NCBI RefSeq assembly: GCF_021018895.1
Contig: NC_079384.1
Location: 21,998,140 to 22,062,139 of the forward strand
Length of the DNA stretch: 64,000 nucleotides
DNA from: Seriola aureovittata
Taxonomy: Eukaryota > Chordata > Actinopteri > Carangiformes > Carangidae
Reading direction: 5' to 3'
Both the position numbers and the translations under genes were made by a program. Position 1 is the first letter of the stretch, and each line of letters starts with the position of its first letter. Below are positions 26,386-38,989 of this stretch, in pieces. The notes below the pieces were generated by a model, which saw only the letters and a list, made by a program, of their open reading frames with translations, had not been told where the DNA came from and searched no databases.

Positions 26386-28114
26386 CTGACAGACGTGCTT
26401 CACCTGTAAACCTAGTGCAGGCAGTGTAGAGGTACCTACAGCACCAGTTTCTGATTTTCTTTAACTTTGTATGTGGGAAATACGTATTATCTAAATATTA
26501 ACCATAGCAGAGTATTTTTACATAGTTTCAAACATGTCTGGAGAGGAACTTTAAATGTTTTGATTGATGAATTTTGCTGCCCCCGGTGTCTTGTTTAGAT
26601 TATGGCATCCGCTTGGCTACTTGGATGAAATAATTGGTATTTGATTGTGTTACTTCTTTCAGTGATTGGTTACAAGGCATCCCTAATACAAATATTCAAT
26701 CATTACTTTTTAGTCACAAACAAGTGTTACATCAATACATGATTTTTTTATGTTCCTTACTGATCCGTGTTGTCCCCTAGTGTATAAGTATAATAAGATA
26801 TATAATATACAGGTATATGAGGGTATAATTATGTTTATTTAAATATACAATAGATACATGCTGTTTTGTGACCAAGGGGGAGATTTGAAACATATACATG
26901 CATTTAGATCATTTTGGTGTCGCTAGACATTTATATACTATATTTTTTATTTCTCAGTTGTGGGTGTTTGAATGTTGGTGGAAACATTGATAATAAAAGG
27001 AAGCTGTGAATCCAGTGTGTGGGTCAGAACGCAGGGACACTTGCTAAAATTAGGTGCAGCAGGGCCACAAGCACAAATCATCAATCATACGAGCTGGAAA
27101 CAAACCTCCAGGTCCGTCAAATGTATTTGGAACCTTAACTTACCTTTAAAGGTGAAGTGGAAATTACACTCAAAACTGTTTGTTGTTTGTTCCACTTTGA
27201 TTTCTTTAAACTTTTTTACTTTGTTTTGTCCACCACTGCACTTTGTGTAGTTGTGCACACACAGTTTTCCTGTGAATTGACAGATTATTATGAATGTTAT
27301 AGGTACACTCAATATCTGTTTAACCTGCAAAAAAAAGTAGTATGATAGGCTGCTATTCACAAGCATGTGTTTGCTGCTCCATTAGACAGATTTGTAGCGA
27401 TTTTGCCACAAATAAAACCCAAACCAAACAAACAAACAAAGAGGGCTGCATATCTCACCCCCAATGCTTAAGTTCTCAATACAGTCTGCACTGAGGGGCA
27501 TATTAAATGCTACATGGAGAAGGAGTTTCTCTCCTCTTTGTACTGTCAACAGACACAGCGGGGCGGTTTCTTCTTTAATGGTTCATCATACTGGAAGTAT
27601 TCCTGCTAGCATAAGCCAAACGTGTTGCACAATGCTTACACTATTTTGCTGTTTTATCCACTACTTTTTTCAGCTATTGTCATAGGTAACACTAAATATG
27701 TAATGATCCCATACAGCAGACCAGAATGATGCTGGCAGATCCACTTGTTATTTATAGGAGTGATTGACAGCTGCAGTCTGCAGCCAAAGTCATTGACTGA
27801 ATTTTTTTTGATAATAACTGAAAAAATTAGAGGACTGTCAGTCATTTTTACAGATTAGAACAGAGTTGGACAGCAGGTTCTGTGGATCATGCTCATGCAG
27901 GTACATGTGCAAACCCAAATCTATCAAAAAAGCTTTGCCTCTGAGCAACTATGTTGGTGCTGACAGCGTGTTGAAGAGCTGCTGGCTGGAGGCCTTGGAG
28001 TGCGTCTTTGACCACTCTGAGTCTCAGGGGGGTGATACTGGTGATACTACAGCAGAGGGCAGGTTCACCTTTCAGAACAAAATTAAAACAGCCATGAGTC
28101 CGTATGTCCCATTC

Positions 28115-28450
28115 TCGTGATGTGAACCTCAGTAACACCTTGAGATAAATTTCTTCAAACTTGGAAGAAATCTTCACTTGGACTCCATGATGAACTGATT
28201 AGAATTTGGTCAAAGGTCAAAGGACCATAGCTCAAGAATTCATATGACACAATTTAACACAAATGTGTAACAGGATAAAATAATGAAGTCATGACATTTT
28301 ATATTCAAAAGGGCAAAGGTCACGTTCATTGTGACATCATAAAAACACTTCTGGCCATTATTCAATGCTGTAACTCATGAACAAAAGGGGAGATTGTGAC
28401 CATATTTCCTGAAAATTGACTGGTGGGTGGAGGCATACAACTGTAAGGCT
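28115..28450 (+). repeat. Dispersed fish repeat (unclassified DNA element)
   Basis: It has internally repetitive blocks such as TTCTTCAAACTTGG, TCACTTGGACTCCATGATGA, GGTCAAAGGTCAAAGG, ATGAAGTCATGACATTTTAT and AGGGGAGATTGTGACCATAT. These match a common teleost interspersed repeat from memory. No coding region is present. Confidence 0.5.
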
Positions 28451-29125
28451 GTAATTCTTCTTCATTTTGCCCTGTCGGTGGTCTGCGCTCTACTGAGTAC
28501 CATTCTAGTTTCCATTTCTAGTTTCTATTTCAATGAGCTGAACAATACACACACGCACTGAACCGTGACTAGTGAACCATACAGGTTGGATTTTTTTTAC
28601 TCCTATTGAATACAGTCAGTCTCTGAGTCAGCCTCTAGTGGTCATGAGAAGAAATGCAGCTTCAAGCAGTTCTACATTCCTTTCAGTCATTATGATTTCC
28701 ACTTCAGTTAAAATGATTACACTACACACTTAGACACACACATACTACAGATCTGCAATTACTACATGTAGCTCAGTACTACTGCTGCTGATCTTCTGTA
28801 GGTCTCTCTTTGTCTGTCTCTTTTCCATTAATTCTCGGAGTCTCTCTATCATTTTCTCTCTCTCTCCATAGAAGGCTGGAATGCAAAGTGTTGCTGACAG
28901 ACACCAGACCTCTTCATGCAGGGAACCTTCTGTGTGTGTCAGCCATTATAAATGTTAAGAAGGCATGATTCAACTTAATGATAGCCATAGCAGATATCCC
29001 AGCTACCTTCCCATTCCTTATGTGTATATGTGTGTGGGCAGGAGGGGTTGCATGTGCCAGACATTATAAATGTCATTAAGTCATTACACTAGTTTCCAAC
29101 AAACCTTACATGGCTGTGTGTATCT

Positions 29126-29130
<5 letters not shown>

Positions 29131-29161
<31 letters not shown>
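29131..29161 (+). repeat. TG microsatellite
   Basis: About 31 bp of TG dinucleotides following GTATCTGAGTG. Confidence 0.9.
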
Positions 29162-29164
<3 letters not shown>

Positions 29165-29754
29165 TTGGTATTCCCTCAGCCCACGTCAAGAAAATTAGAA
29201 TAAGACTGATAACAGGGACACTGAGACTCACAGTGACTGATGAATTCCCAACGTGGCTTATGACAACTATACGGTTTCCCAGTTGGAACCTTTTATATTG
29301 AGTCATTTTCACTTCTGAATTCTGCTACAACAACATCATCAAGCTGCAAAGAGAAACACTGCAGCAGACAATACACCAGAATTGTCCCCCTGGGAGACAC
29401 CGTCCACTCTGTGGCCATTTTCCGACCACAATGAGTTTGTTTGTGCTTCCAGCCCTCAAAAATGATTAAATAAGTGAAGCGCTCATTCATTGTAATGTAC
29501 TGTATGTTGATTTACTAGAGAAACTCCACCTACTTAATCACTGCATGAACCATTATTCAGGTTCAGGTTTATTATCATCTCCACATATATGCTTTACATA
29601 CATACAGGAAGATGACATGTTTTTCTTCACTGACCTCACTGCAACATAGAACAGACACAACAACAAACACTACAGTCTGAATGACGAGGCCTCAGCTCTA
29701 CTCTCTTGCAGACACTGCGGATAGCACCAATGTGAATCGTTCTCATTTATACTC

Positions 29755-29960
29755 GGCTTCCTGAAACGGGTATGGTATGGACCCAAATGCAGCACACAAC
29801 CGAATATAGTTTGTAATGGCCTTTAATTATGAACCAGCAGAGATAATGCACACAGGTGGGTATTGGGGATAGAGGAAGGGGGCTGGGGCTGGAGAGCCGT
29901 GGGTCAGGTGAGTGGATCGAGGTGACCGAGCTCACACACACAGGGGAAAGTTGGAAGGCA
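29755..29960 (-). mobile_element. LTR-like end fragment
   Basis: GGTATGGACCCAAATGCAGCAC and the following sequence resemble the 3' end of fish LTR-like blocks read in reverse (..GTGCTGCATTTGGGTCC..). It is related to the ends at 2150-2200 and 53495-53530. Only the end is recognisable and the inner boundary is uncertain. Confidence 0.35.
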
Positions 29961-30024
29961 AGCGATGGTACCGTTAGAGAGCAGGCTGGAGATGTCGTAG
30001 TAGCTATGCAGAGGTTTATGACAC

Positions 30025-30350
30025 ACACACACCTTAGCAGACCCTCACGTATTCATGGACAACTTGGATGTAAACATGGTCCAGTGTATTTTCTCCTCTT
30101 GTCGCAACACAGTGGAATTTCAAATTTCAAATTAGCATGAGTGAAGTCGCCAGCATTGATGAAAAATCCGTCAGAGTGTGCTATTGATCGCTGATGCTCC
30201 CGTACAGCGGTAAACTCACTCTACAGTCTTTGGACTAAACACACAGTCCACCACAACAAGTCCCACCAGACAGCAATAATTCCCTGCCATTTCAGTAATG
30301 AGTCTTGAATGTTGCTGTGTAGCCATGTTTCAATGAAAACAAAAGATGCA
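30025..30350 (-). mobile_element. LINE endonuclease domain fragment
   Basis: On the minus strand the apurinic-type endonuclease motif ETWLHSNIQDS sits near 30331-30300. DGFFINAGDFTHANLK (usual GDFNHANLK) follows at about 30170-30120, and RGENTLDHVYIQ in another frame at about 30080-30045. About 80 residues between the first two motifs are missing, and there are frameshifts. It fits the endonuclease of an L2/Rex-type fish LINE and is non-functional. Confidence 0.65.
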
Positions 30351-32480
30351 GCAGTTGTAAATCATACTCAGTCTGCCTACCCAGAAGATCCTGATGGCGG
30401 TAGCAGAGTTTCACCACATGAAAAAGCAGAAAAAACTAAAAACGACAACATCATCTTACTATATAGCTGGCTATCTGTGGTTATCACTGCTGAATCACTG
30501 CACAACACTGACCACGTCCAATCCCACTGATCCGAGACGGCTGTGGTCAGAGGTGAAACAGAGTTTAAGCTTTCAACTGGTTTGGATAAAAACAGATAAT
30601 CCAAATTGAATGAATGACATGAAAAAAAAGTGATTATTTGACAGCTTCTGCAGAATTTCCTTTTTTATGACTATATACTGTAAGGTATTATTATGTGGCT
30701 GATCCTACAGGCTCCACCTACTTTACAACTATATAAGGTGAAATAAGATACTGTTTTTAAAGGCTCCAACTACACTATAGCTGTGACATGTCACTTTTAT
30801 TCACTCACTACACAATACATACTCAGTAGATGACTCTAAAGTGAGCAGTAAACTGAGACACTTCAGTCATTTCAACTATATCAGAAATCAGTCCCTAGCT
30901 ACAGTGCAGGACATGTACTTATTTTATTTGAGTGTCTTAATTCTGACAGTGTAAATGTATCCACAATATAGTGCACTCAAAATTTCAACAATGGAATGAA
31001 ATAAAATGAATAATAAAGTAATGAAAAAATACTTTCTGCCAACATTCTCACAATGCAATGTTTTGTGTTTTATATATATATGAGAACATTACAGTTGCAT
31101 GACTCTAAAGCTGATTTACAGTGATGAGGCTAAAAGAAATACATACACAGGTCACATATGCATAATGAATGTGCTTTTGGATATGATGACATCCAGAAGA
31201 CACCTGTATGCCACTATAGAAACTTGATTTATAGAAAATGATTAAAAGAAAGCATGTTTGAGATAGGTCTTTTTGAATTGCCATAATCCACAAAAATAAT
31301 ATTCTTGCTTTTTTTTCTCAAACACACTGCTCATCTTTGCATGGCATGGGAGCACAACAGTGAGTGGGTGAGAGGCACTGTCCTTTGGTGAGAGAGTTAG
31401 AGATGAGGGAGCAGGAGGTAGAGAGACAGAGATGGAGAGAGAGGAGTGACTGAAATCTAAAGATTTTTGATGTAAAAAGAGATTTGTCTGAGTCTGTGTC
31501 TTTCGGCAGATGCACACGTGTGAGTGTATGTCTGATCTCTGCTGCCTGACTGTGACCGTGCTCTGATAGCTGCACATCTCAATGCTGTACACTTCAATAA
31601 TCAATTATCAATCAAATCTGGCCCCTGGTGTCAGATGTGATTGTTCTCTGACTCCTGCTCAACGACCTCCACTCAGCCTATGTTGTGAGTGGCTGTGGTT
31701 TGGTATTCACAGACAGCTGATAAGTATTTTTTCCCACGTCCAGGGTCCTCATTGATTCACTGAGGTAGTGGTCCCCACAGATTTCACAGGGGATGTCTCA
31801 AGCTGCAGCAATCGGTCAATGAATGAATGACACCAGATAATCAATCAACAAAAATGTCAAAATCCTAATTCAAATTTCAAGACATTTGCCGGTTTTATTT
31901 ATTTATATATTTTTGTATTGTGGACTGTTTGGTGACTAAAACAAACAATTTGAAGACATCATCTTAGAGCGGACCTCTTACACTATTTTCTTACCTATTA
32001 TAAACAAAACAATTAATTAATCAGGAAGAAATTGGCTTATTAATCAAGACTAGAACAAGTTGTTAGTTACAGCCCTTGTGATGTCATAATGATGTCATGC
32101 AACCCTCCGGTCTTCCTCTCAAGCAGTGTTAGGAGGGACATACCAGCAGAAATCTTGACGTGTTGAATGGTTTGTGTTAAGTGTTGACTCCTTGTTCTGG
32201 CGGTCCAGTCACATAAGAGAGTCCTACTGGGATGTTTCTGGTGTGTCCATCCTGGTCTTTGTCTGGGAGTCTCCTCACCTCTTATTGTGGTGAGAATAAA
32301 AAGTGAATACCTCTACATTCTGCTCGCGAACATCAGCATTCACAACTGTTTACTTACCAGTCTAGATGAAACATTGTGAGTTCAGCATCAAACTTCGGTC
32401 TCACTAAGATCTGTCTCCAGAGGTGGAAAGCAAAGCCAATGTTAACTCTTGTTTTGCCTGTATTTTATATCATTTCAATT

Positions 32481-32500
32481 ATATATATATATATATATAT
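32481..32500. repeat. AT microsatellite
   Basis: About 20 bp of AT dinucleotides. A T run of about 20 bp also occurs at 33150-33170. Confidence 0.85.
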
Positions 32501-33936
32501 ACCAGCTAGCAGCTGGCTCACTTTCTGATACTAAGTGTGGTGTCCAGTCTCCCCCGAAGAAGTAGCTGCTCAGGTGTATTATAGCCTCTTGTATTGTAAA
32601 CACAACGATGGATGAAGCTCTTGGCAATTGACCAACACGACAACCACTCTTGGCAAGAAAAAGCGGCAGAGAAAACTCACATTTAATGCTTTCATTATCA
32701 TTAAGATTAAGGCAGCTTATATGAACCATTCAGACATGTATAGGACCATCCTATCTAGAGCAGACAAATGGCTGCGAATGAGGATAGAGACAGGACTGTA
32801 CAGCAGATCTGGTGGTGGTGCAAGGGGGTAAATACAAACTGTGTGACTTCCTTCATCCAACCATTTTTGATTACAGTTACTTCAAACTGTGTCCTTTATT
32901 CAGTCTTCCTTCCAACGCTGCTGTGGTGTGACCTGTGTGTAGCTGAGACTGTGACATACATACAGGATATATGGGTAGACAGACATTAGGCAGACAAACA
33001 GATGTATGTTGATTAGATCTCAGTTACAGCAGGATTAGCTGCTGCGATATGTGAGCAGACAGGTTTTTAATTGATTGTAACACTCTGGTGTAGGACATGT
33101 AGTGCTGTTACTGTCTGACTGAGACACTAGTGGCTTAATGACATAACCCTTTTTTTTTTTTTTTTTTTTACCAAAATTGTCATTGTTGTTGCTTCACATT
33201 CTTCTGCTCAGTACAATTCTGTTCATATTGGATGATTTTGCTCCTTGGTTTTTGCACATCACCAACAATCAGTGCCAGTGCAGAAATAGTACGCCCTTTA
33301 TGTAACATGGAGTGTGGAGGTTCAGGGTGGTGGATGACTGTGAAGCACTTCTCACATCTGATCAGAGCTCACATCCTGTAACTACACTGCAGTTTCCATG
33401 TACAGATACTGTAGAAAAAGACAGGATTTTTCAATATCTACATTTTTTTTTTCTGTTCTGGTAACTGGACTGTTGGTGCATGTTGGTGCATGTTGGTGTC
33501 TACCACAACAGTGCTGAGGCTCGGTGATTAGCCCAGAGTGTTTTTAGTTACAGGAGCTCAGACATTCAGCTTTTCCTCACACAGCACAGAATGTTATAAC
33601 ATAGCACTGATACCATGTTATAAATAGATGGCATTTAGCAGAGCATGCATTGACAATATCACTGCAACATTACACTGTGGCTTCAGCCTTCAGCTTTCTG
33701 TTCATCACTCTAATATCTGATTCATTCTGTTTTCAGTTCGTATTGTTAATTTAATTTATTTACAGTGTGAAAACTACACTGAGAGAAATCCACAGCACTG
33801 CCAACTGGAGGGAATTCCCTCCTATGGTTTTAGCTAATAGGTTTACTGGGTCAAAACATTTTGATGAGGATGATAAGAATGCTTTGTAACATGTAAAATG
33901 CCACCTAAAATGAGGATTAACAAATATGTATTTTTT

Positions 33937-33982
33937 GTGTGTGTGTGTGTGTCTGTGTGTGCGTGTGTGTGTGTGTGTGTGT
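33937..33982 (+). repeat. TG repeat forming the exon 2 acceptor tract
   Basis: TTTTTT is followed by a 46-bp imperfect GT run (interrupted by one CT and one GC) that ends 4 nt before the AG of exon 2. It occupies the place of the polypyrimidine tract, like the (TG)mTn acceptor of human CFTR exon 9, where TDP-43 binding reduces inclusion. The effect here is inferred. Confidence 0.9.
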
Positions 33983-33986
33983 TTAG

Positions 33987-34106
33987 GACGATGAGGTGGT
34001 CCTGCAGTGCTCAGCTACGATCCATAAGGAGCAACAGAAACTCTGTCTGGCTGCTGAAGGCTTCGGAAACAGACTCTGCTTCCTTGAATCCATCTCCAAC
34101 TCCAAG
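33987..34106 (+). CDS. ryr2: Ryanodine receptor 2, exon 2 (residues ~17-56)
   Basis: A 120-nt exon with phase 0 at both ends encodes 40 residues beginning [16 protein letters not shown] and ending [11 protein letters not shown]. This matches the first strands of the N-terminal beta-trefoil (IP3-receptor-like suppressor domain) of RYR2, at the same exon boundaries as human exon 2 (residues 17-56). The acceptor is GTTTAG and the donor AAG|GTACTG. The acceptor is unusual: a (GT)n run at 33937-33982 takes the place of a pyrimidine tract. The LESISNSK segment is closer to RYR2 (LESTSNSK) than to RYR1 (LEPTSNAQ) or RYR3. Confidence 0.97.
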
Positions 34107-34614
34107 GTACTGACATTCTTTTACTCTGTTACATGACATGAATAACAGAACACCAAATACGTAATAAATTGGAAGAAAAAAACCCAAATCAAATGAGTGG
34201 AGAAACAAAAACAATGTAAATGGTTCCATAGAAGGAACGTGTGAAGGTCGTAGTTCATGATTCATTGTCATACTCATCAAAAAGTCACCAGATCTCAACC
34301 AAACTGATCTCCTACAGAAGACAGCTGGAGGCAGGTTGGGGGAGGCAACAGAAAGAGCCTCTGGTTGGATCTAGAACAAGTGGGAGGAGTTGAGCTGGAA
34401 GCCAGGAGGAGATGGGCAGTGACTGGCCACTATGGAAGGACGTTGTGGTTCAGGGTCGAAAGCTTCAGTCATAAGAAAGAGGCTGACGGTGTTAGTACTG
34501 ATCTTACACCACTGCTGCAAAGCTCTCAGTGGTCAAACTGTGACTGTCCTGTGTAAAAAGTATGAAAAACGTAGTGTGTGAAGTCACCGATAAATCATGT
34601 GTTTGTTCTTTCAG
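34107..34614 (+). other. Intron 2 of ryr2-like gene
   Basis: A short 508-bp intron between exons 2 and 3, with donor GTACTG and acceptor TTGTTCTTTCAG. It holds no repeat that I recognise. It is the shortest intron of the gene in this window. Confidence 0.9.
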
Positions 34615-34719
34615 AATGTGCCTCCAGATCTGTCCATCTGCACCTTTGTCTTGGAGCAGTCACTATCAGTACGAGCCCTTCAGGAAATGCTGGCCAACAC
34701 AGAGGAGAAAGCTGAGGGG
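34615..34719 (+). CDS. ryr2: Ryanodine receptor 2, exon 3 (residues ~57-91)
   Basis: A 105-nt exon, phase 0 at both ends, encodes 35 residues: [15 protein letters not shown], then [14 protein letters not shown], then EEKAEG. The length and boundaries equal human RYR2 exon 3 (N57-G91). Loss of that exon in humans is a known in-frame cause of catecholaminergic polymorphic ventricular tachycardia with cardiomyopathy. The segment contributes strands and the short helix of domain A. The last residues (EEKAEG versus VEKSEG in human) are the variable part. The donor GGG|GTGAGT is followed after 11 nt by a (CA)n run at 34731-34770. Confidence 0.98.
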
Positions 34720-34728
34720 GTGAGTGTG

Positions 34729-34730
<2 letters not shown>

Positions 34731-34770
<40 letters not shown>
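34731..34770 (+). repeat. CA repeat immediately after the exon 3 donor
   Basis: 40 bp of CA dinucleotides starting 12 nt after the last base of exon 3. Intronic CA repeats near 5' splice sites are known binding sites for hnRNP L. It is complementary to the TG run before exon 2. Confidence 0.92.
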
Positions 34771-34774
<4 letters not shown>

Positions 34775-36228
34775 GGTTGTACAGTGGGTTGTTGTCAGAT
34801 AAGGGCAGAGACAGCAGCCTGATGAGACACACACAGGAAAAGGTGGTTGACACATGAAGGAGGCTGCTGAGGAGTTAATTACACTGAAACACTGTGTTTC
34901 CAACAGTTCCTCAACAGTTATACAAGCTACTCTGATCCCTTTTGTGCAGCTGCTGTTTGACTGTAGTCAGTCATTACTCCAAGCAGGAAGGCATCATACT
35001 CTTTTTATACATTTGATAGAAGTGATTATATTTAAGCATTATATTTACATTAAAGATAAATCTGAATTGAACTTTGGAGCAGCCATTGTATTAGTTTTGT
35101 GTAACTACAGATCAACTACTATGCCTTGTTTTAATTTGTTGATTCTGTTCACTGATTTTGTTTTATTTTCTGATATAACTGTATTTTATTTGTATTTGTT
35201 TTATGTGTAATATGAGTCCAATGGTAAACTGATTTTAGAAAAAGTGCTATTCAAATATGTTCTTTCCACAAACTGCCACACTGATCAAACATATCTGGCA
35301 TCTGAGAGTAACTAGAATCCGAACCACCAACAAAACTGTGCTGTATTTTCTAAATGATGAAGCAACAGACATGGAGAGGACACAGAAATACAGCCTTTTC
35401 TTTTGTATTCAAATGTGTTTATATGAAGACATGAAGAATTAACCAAAACCTTAAAACAACACATTCAAACAACAACAAAAAGATCAAATTATCATTGACA
35501 ATAAACCGACCCTGCAGGCTTCTGATTTACATCAAGATAAAACACTTTACACCACCGGTTTTCTCTTGCAATGACTGGAATGCTGACCATTATCATTTTG
35601 GAGGCATTAAAAAACAACTTCCCTCTTGATTTGTTAACTGCGGTTAAAAGTAGTATTCCCTCTTTTTCTAACCATCATTGTCCACACCGCACTGACGCTC
35701 TCTAACTCCTTTGCTTTTCCTGTAAGAGCCACAGAATGTAATTTTTCTATTAAGCTATCAGATCTTTGCAGACATACCATATTTCATTAAAAAATAATTT
35801 AAACATTTAGTAGTATCAATGATTCCATTTGTCTTCAGATGTTATTGTAACAGGATCCTCTGTCAAACACATAGCACTTGCAGAATGAGAGAATATGAGG
35901 CAGAAAGTGAGCAATGTTGAAACCTTGACCTCGAACATTCATCAAAATATTTGGATTGCTCTAGTGAGCAGCTTAAGAAAAGCAACACAGAGCTGCAGTG
36001 CAGATGTGATGTTGTTTTAGTGGAGGAGGATGTAATGATGAGATGGGAGTCCTGTCAAGTTCATCAGGACCCACGCTATTTTAATGAAGTGAGGTCAGAG
36101 TTATTCATTTCTCCTTTCTCACTTTTCGGCAGCAGCACAAATATCCGCACAGTATAAGCATGCACTTGCACACAAAAGTATAGCTACGCAATAAAACATA
36201 AAGTATGCGCGCGTACAAAAGAGCCAGT

Positions 36229-36580
36229 TGTCATGATCTGCAGCCTCGTCTCCAGAACCTTATCACGTCTCTCAGGCCCCAGACCTGCAATTGTAATTCA
36301 TCCGACCAGATGTCTTCAGACTTTCTGTCCCCTCTTCCACCTGCTCACCTGTTTTCCATCCCCAATTACCTGAGTTTCCGTCCCCCACTCACACATGAAG
36401 CCAGTTCCTTCAGTTCCCATTTTGCATATACCCATTTTCACCAATTCTTTGTTGGATCATCTGCTCATGTTTCTGCTCATGAGCCTTCTGTTTTCCCTGT
36501 GTTCCTGCTTATCATCTTGTCTGCATGTAATCATCAAGTTTCTGATTCTGTGTTTGGGTTCCCCCTGCCTTGTGCTGTCA
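36229..36580 (+). mobile_element. Solo LTR-like block
   Basis: It begins TGTCATGATCTGCAGCCTCG and contains CACCTGCTCACCTGTTTTCC, CCCCAATTACCTGAG and a terminal GATTCTGTGTTTGGGTTCCC, then CTGCCTTGTGCTGTCA. The layout TGTCA..TGTCA/TGACA with pyrimidine-rich sequence and a 'TTTGGGTTC' end matches a fish LTR family from memory. No internal retroelement genes lie next to it. A 145-residue frame through it is accidental. Confidence 0.45.
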
Positions 36581-37711
36581 TCAGCAACACACCAATCTTT
36601 GTAGTCTTGCTGCATGATGGGCTGACGGTGAATCCTGCTTAAAGATACAGTGGCTTCATGCGCTGTAAAGTAGCCATAGGTGAAGTTTTAAGAAGGGAGT
36701 GACTAAAGTGTTAACTTGATTCAGGTAAGTTTGTCAACACATTTAACTTCAAGTGTCAGATGAGATTTAATACACTGTTTTGTATACTATACATGTGTCT
36801 CTATGGGCTACATTACAAATCATTCTTGGTTTTCCTGGGCTACATGCAAAACTAGGTCACCCATACTCCAGTCCAGACGGTGGTGGCGATTGTTGGTTAC
36901 AAAAAAAAAAAAAAAGCACGAAAGAAGAGTTTTGCACACTTCAACAGTTTAGATAACTGTTTAATAACTACCAACAATCCAGCACAAACACATGGAAGAC
37001 TCATAAATGGATTATGAGCAAAAGATATGCTTTTGTTGTCTTTGGAGGCTCTCGTGCTGCTCCCTCACCCATATACATCAGTGCTCTCTTACCCACACTG
37101 ATCATTCAGTGAATGCATTGATCAGGGACCAGATAAACACTACAAAGTTGAACTGTATTACACCTTCTAATTTTAGTGTAATTTCACTGTCAGTTACACG
37201 AGAGGGGTGAAGATTAGGTACATGTCTCTGCCAAACTGGTCTAATTATACCTTGTCAAACTCTTCCCAAGGGAGTTTGAGCAATCACATCTAAACTCATC
37301 CTCCTGGATCTATTTCTAAATGTAAATAGATCCTCTTTTATATATAAGAAAACCAGACAGTTCTACAGGGTGTTGTATGTTAACAGATGGCGCTGAAGTG
37401 TGGTGCCTGATCATTTCCTGCATCATACTAGTTCCTTTTTAAATTAAAACAATTGATGAATTAACCTGCGAAGTATCAGAAAAATATCAGCTTACTTCAC
37501 TTACAAAAATTATATTACTGGGTTAAACTTTTTCTTATCTCACTGTGAAGTAAGTGATACCTGTTAAACCAAACTTTTACATTCACCTTAACAATTGTTT
37601 TGTCAGAAATGTGTAAATAAATGTTAATATTAGGAGGATGTGGGAAGATGTAGCATAATTCTACTGCCAGTGTGAAACTGTGTTCAGCTGAATAAACTGT
37701 CTCACCTGCCT

Positions 37712-38192
37712 GTTACAAAAACATAGTTCGTGTTATCTGACGTGGTACTCATGAATAGTCGTTACATTACTCACAGTGCGCTCCCAGTTAGGAAAGTCGG
37801 CCACTCACCTGGCAGAGATGTGCTGCTGTGGGCGGGGCCACCAGGAAAAAGGTGTTTTAGACACTTTTAAAATCCGATATCCGTCTAAATCTACGCTTCA
37901 TGTAGAATCTTTTCAGTGGTTTATCTTCCCGTGAAAACAGCACTTTCCTTTGGCACTACATATTTCAACCGCTGAACTACCGTATTCCTACGCACAAGCG
38001 CACTGAGTGCACTGTATTACACCGCAGCCACAGGTCATCTGAGTGAATGCGCTTGCCACCCTGCCGGGTGATCCCGGTGGGTTTTTCTAACTGGGGGGTG
38101 CGCTGAACATAATCTACTGTGGGTAATGTAACGACTATTCATGAGTACCTGACTCAACCCTACGTCAAAAACCCAAACTATCCCTTTTAACT
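37712..38192. mobile_element. MITE-like element with long inverted ends
   Basis: The left end includes GGTACTCATGAATAGTCGTT followed by ACATTACTCACAGT (about 37743-37777). The right end (about 38105-38150) is its reverse complement with one difference (CCCACAGT). Outer parts also pair approximately (CATAGTT.G.GTT..GACGT). About 480 bp in total, with no coding sequence, typical of a non-autonomous DNA transposon. Confidence 0.75.
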
Positions 38193-38968
38193 ACGTACAC
38201 ACCCTCAACCAATTGGCAAATACGTAGAAAAAGACAATTTTCCTATTGTTGCATCTTTAAACAATGTCACCAGCTACCAAACACACACAGCCATGTTCAT
38301 GACATGATTGTTAGTTTGTTTTTTTTTAAATTAAGGAACAATTGTGTGAAATGTTAGTTTGCTGAACAATAGCCATCCACTTACTGGATTATACTAAAGG
38401 GTATGATGGGAAGTTGAACCCCCCCCCCCCCCCATACTTTCTTCTTGAAACTCAGACAAAACTTGGCTGAAAGACTAGAGGCTGTGCAAATGGCTGACAT
38501 ACACAGCAACACATCTAACTGCTGTTCACCATAAAATAATTCCAATTATTCCCCATAAAACCACAACTTGTTTTTATATTTATGGTTGTGTACATGATGA
38601 CAAACAAACAAGTTGATAGATATGTGATAGTGGTAAATGTCTGTCTTTCTTTGGACAGTGAGGATAGCAGCTGTTTTGCCCTGCTTCCAGGATAAACTGA
38701 TCACCTCATACCTAACACACAGACATGAGTGGAATCTATCGTCTCATCTCACTGAGAAAGTAAAGAAGAATATTACCCAACCGAATCTTCAAATGAAAAG
38801 ACATGAAAGTACAAGAGCTTGAATATATTAACTAAGCTGTCATAACCTCCTCATCCAACAGTCTTACCTGTTCGATAGATGCCCTCTGATGTGTGTGTGT
38901 TCTTATGTGTCATTTCTAAAATGACTACGACGACTTACTTTCTCCCCCTCTCTCTCATTTCCACACAG

Positions 38969-38989
38969 CATGTAGATGTGGAAATATGG
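38969..38989 (+). CDS. ryr2: Ryanodine receptor 2, microexon 4 (7 residues)
   Basis: A 21-nt exon encodes HVDVEIW. It lies between a good acceptor (CTCTCTCATTTCCACACAG) and the donor TGG|GTAGGT. Mammalian RYR2 has QVDVEKW at this place (residues 92-98), which I recall as a separate 21-nt exon; RYR1 and RYR3 have no equivalent. Phase is 0 at both ends, so including or skipping it keeps the frame. The match is short, but it sits in the right order between exons 3 and 6 with both splice sites. A transcript read joining 34719 to 38969 would settle it. Confidence 0.88.

Larger units (their letters stand above)
34720..38968 (+). other. Intron 3 of ryr2-like gene
   Basis: A 4249-bp intron. It starts with a CA microsatellite, carries an LTR-like block at 36229-36580 and a MITE-like element with inverted ends at about 37712-38192, and has a C-run near 38420. 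It ends in a strong pyrimidine tract before microexon 4. Nothing is recognised in 34800-36200. Confidence 0.85.

Noticed and set aside
36205..36642. 145-codon frame on the + strand
   Set aside because: It coincides with an LTR-like block; the composition is low-complexity and no domain is recognisable.
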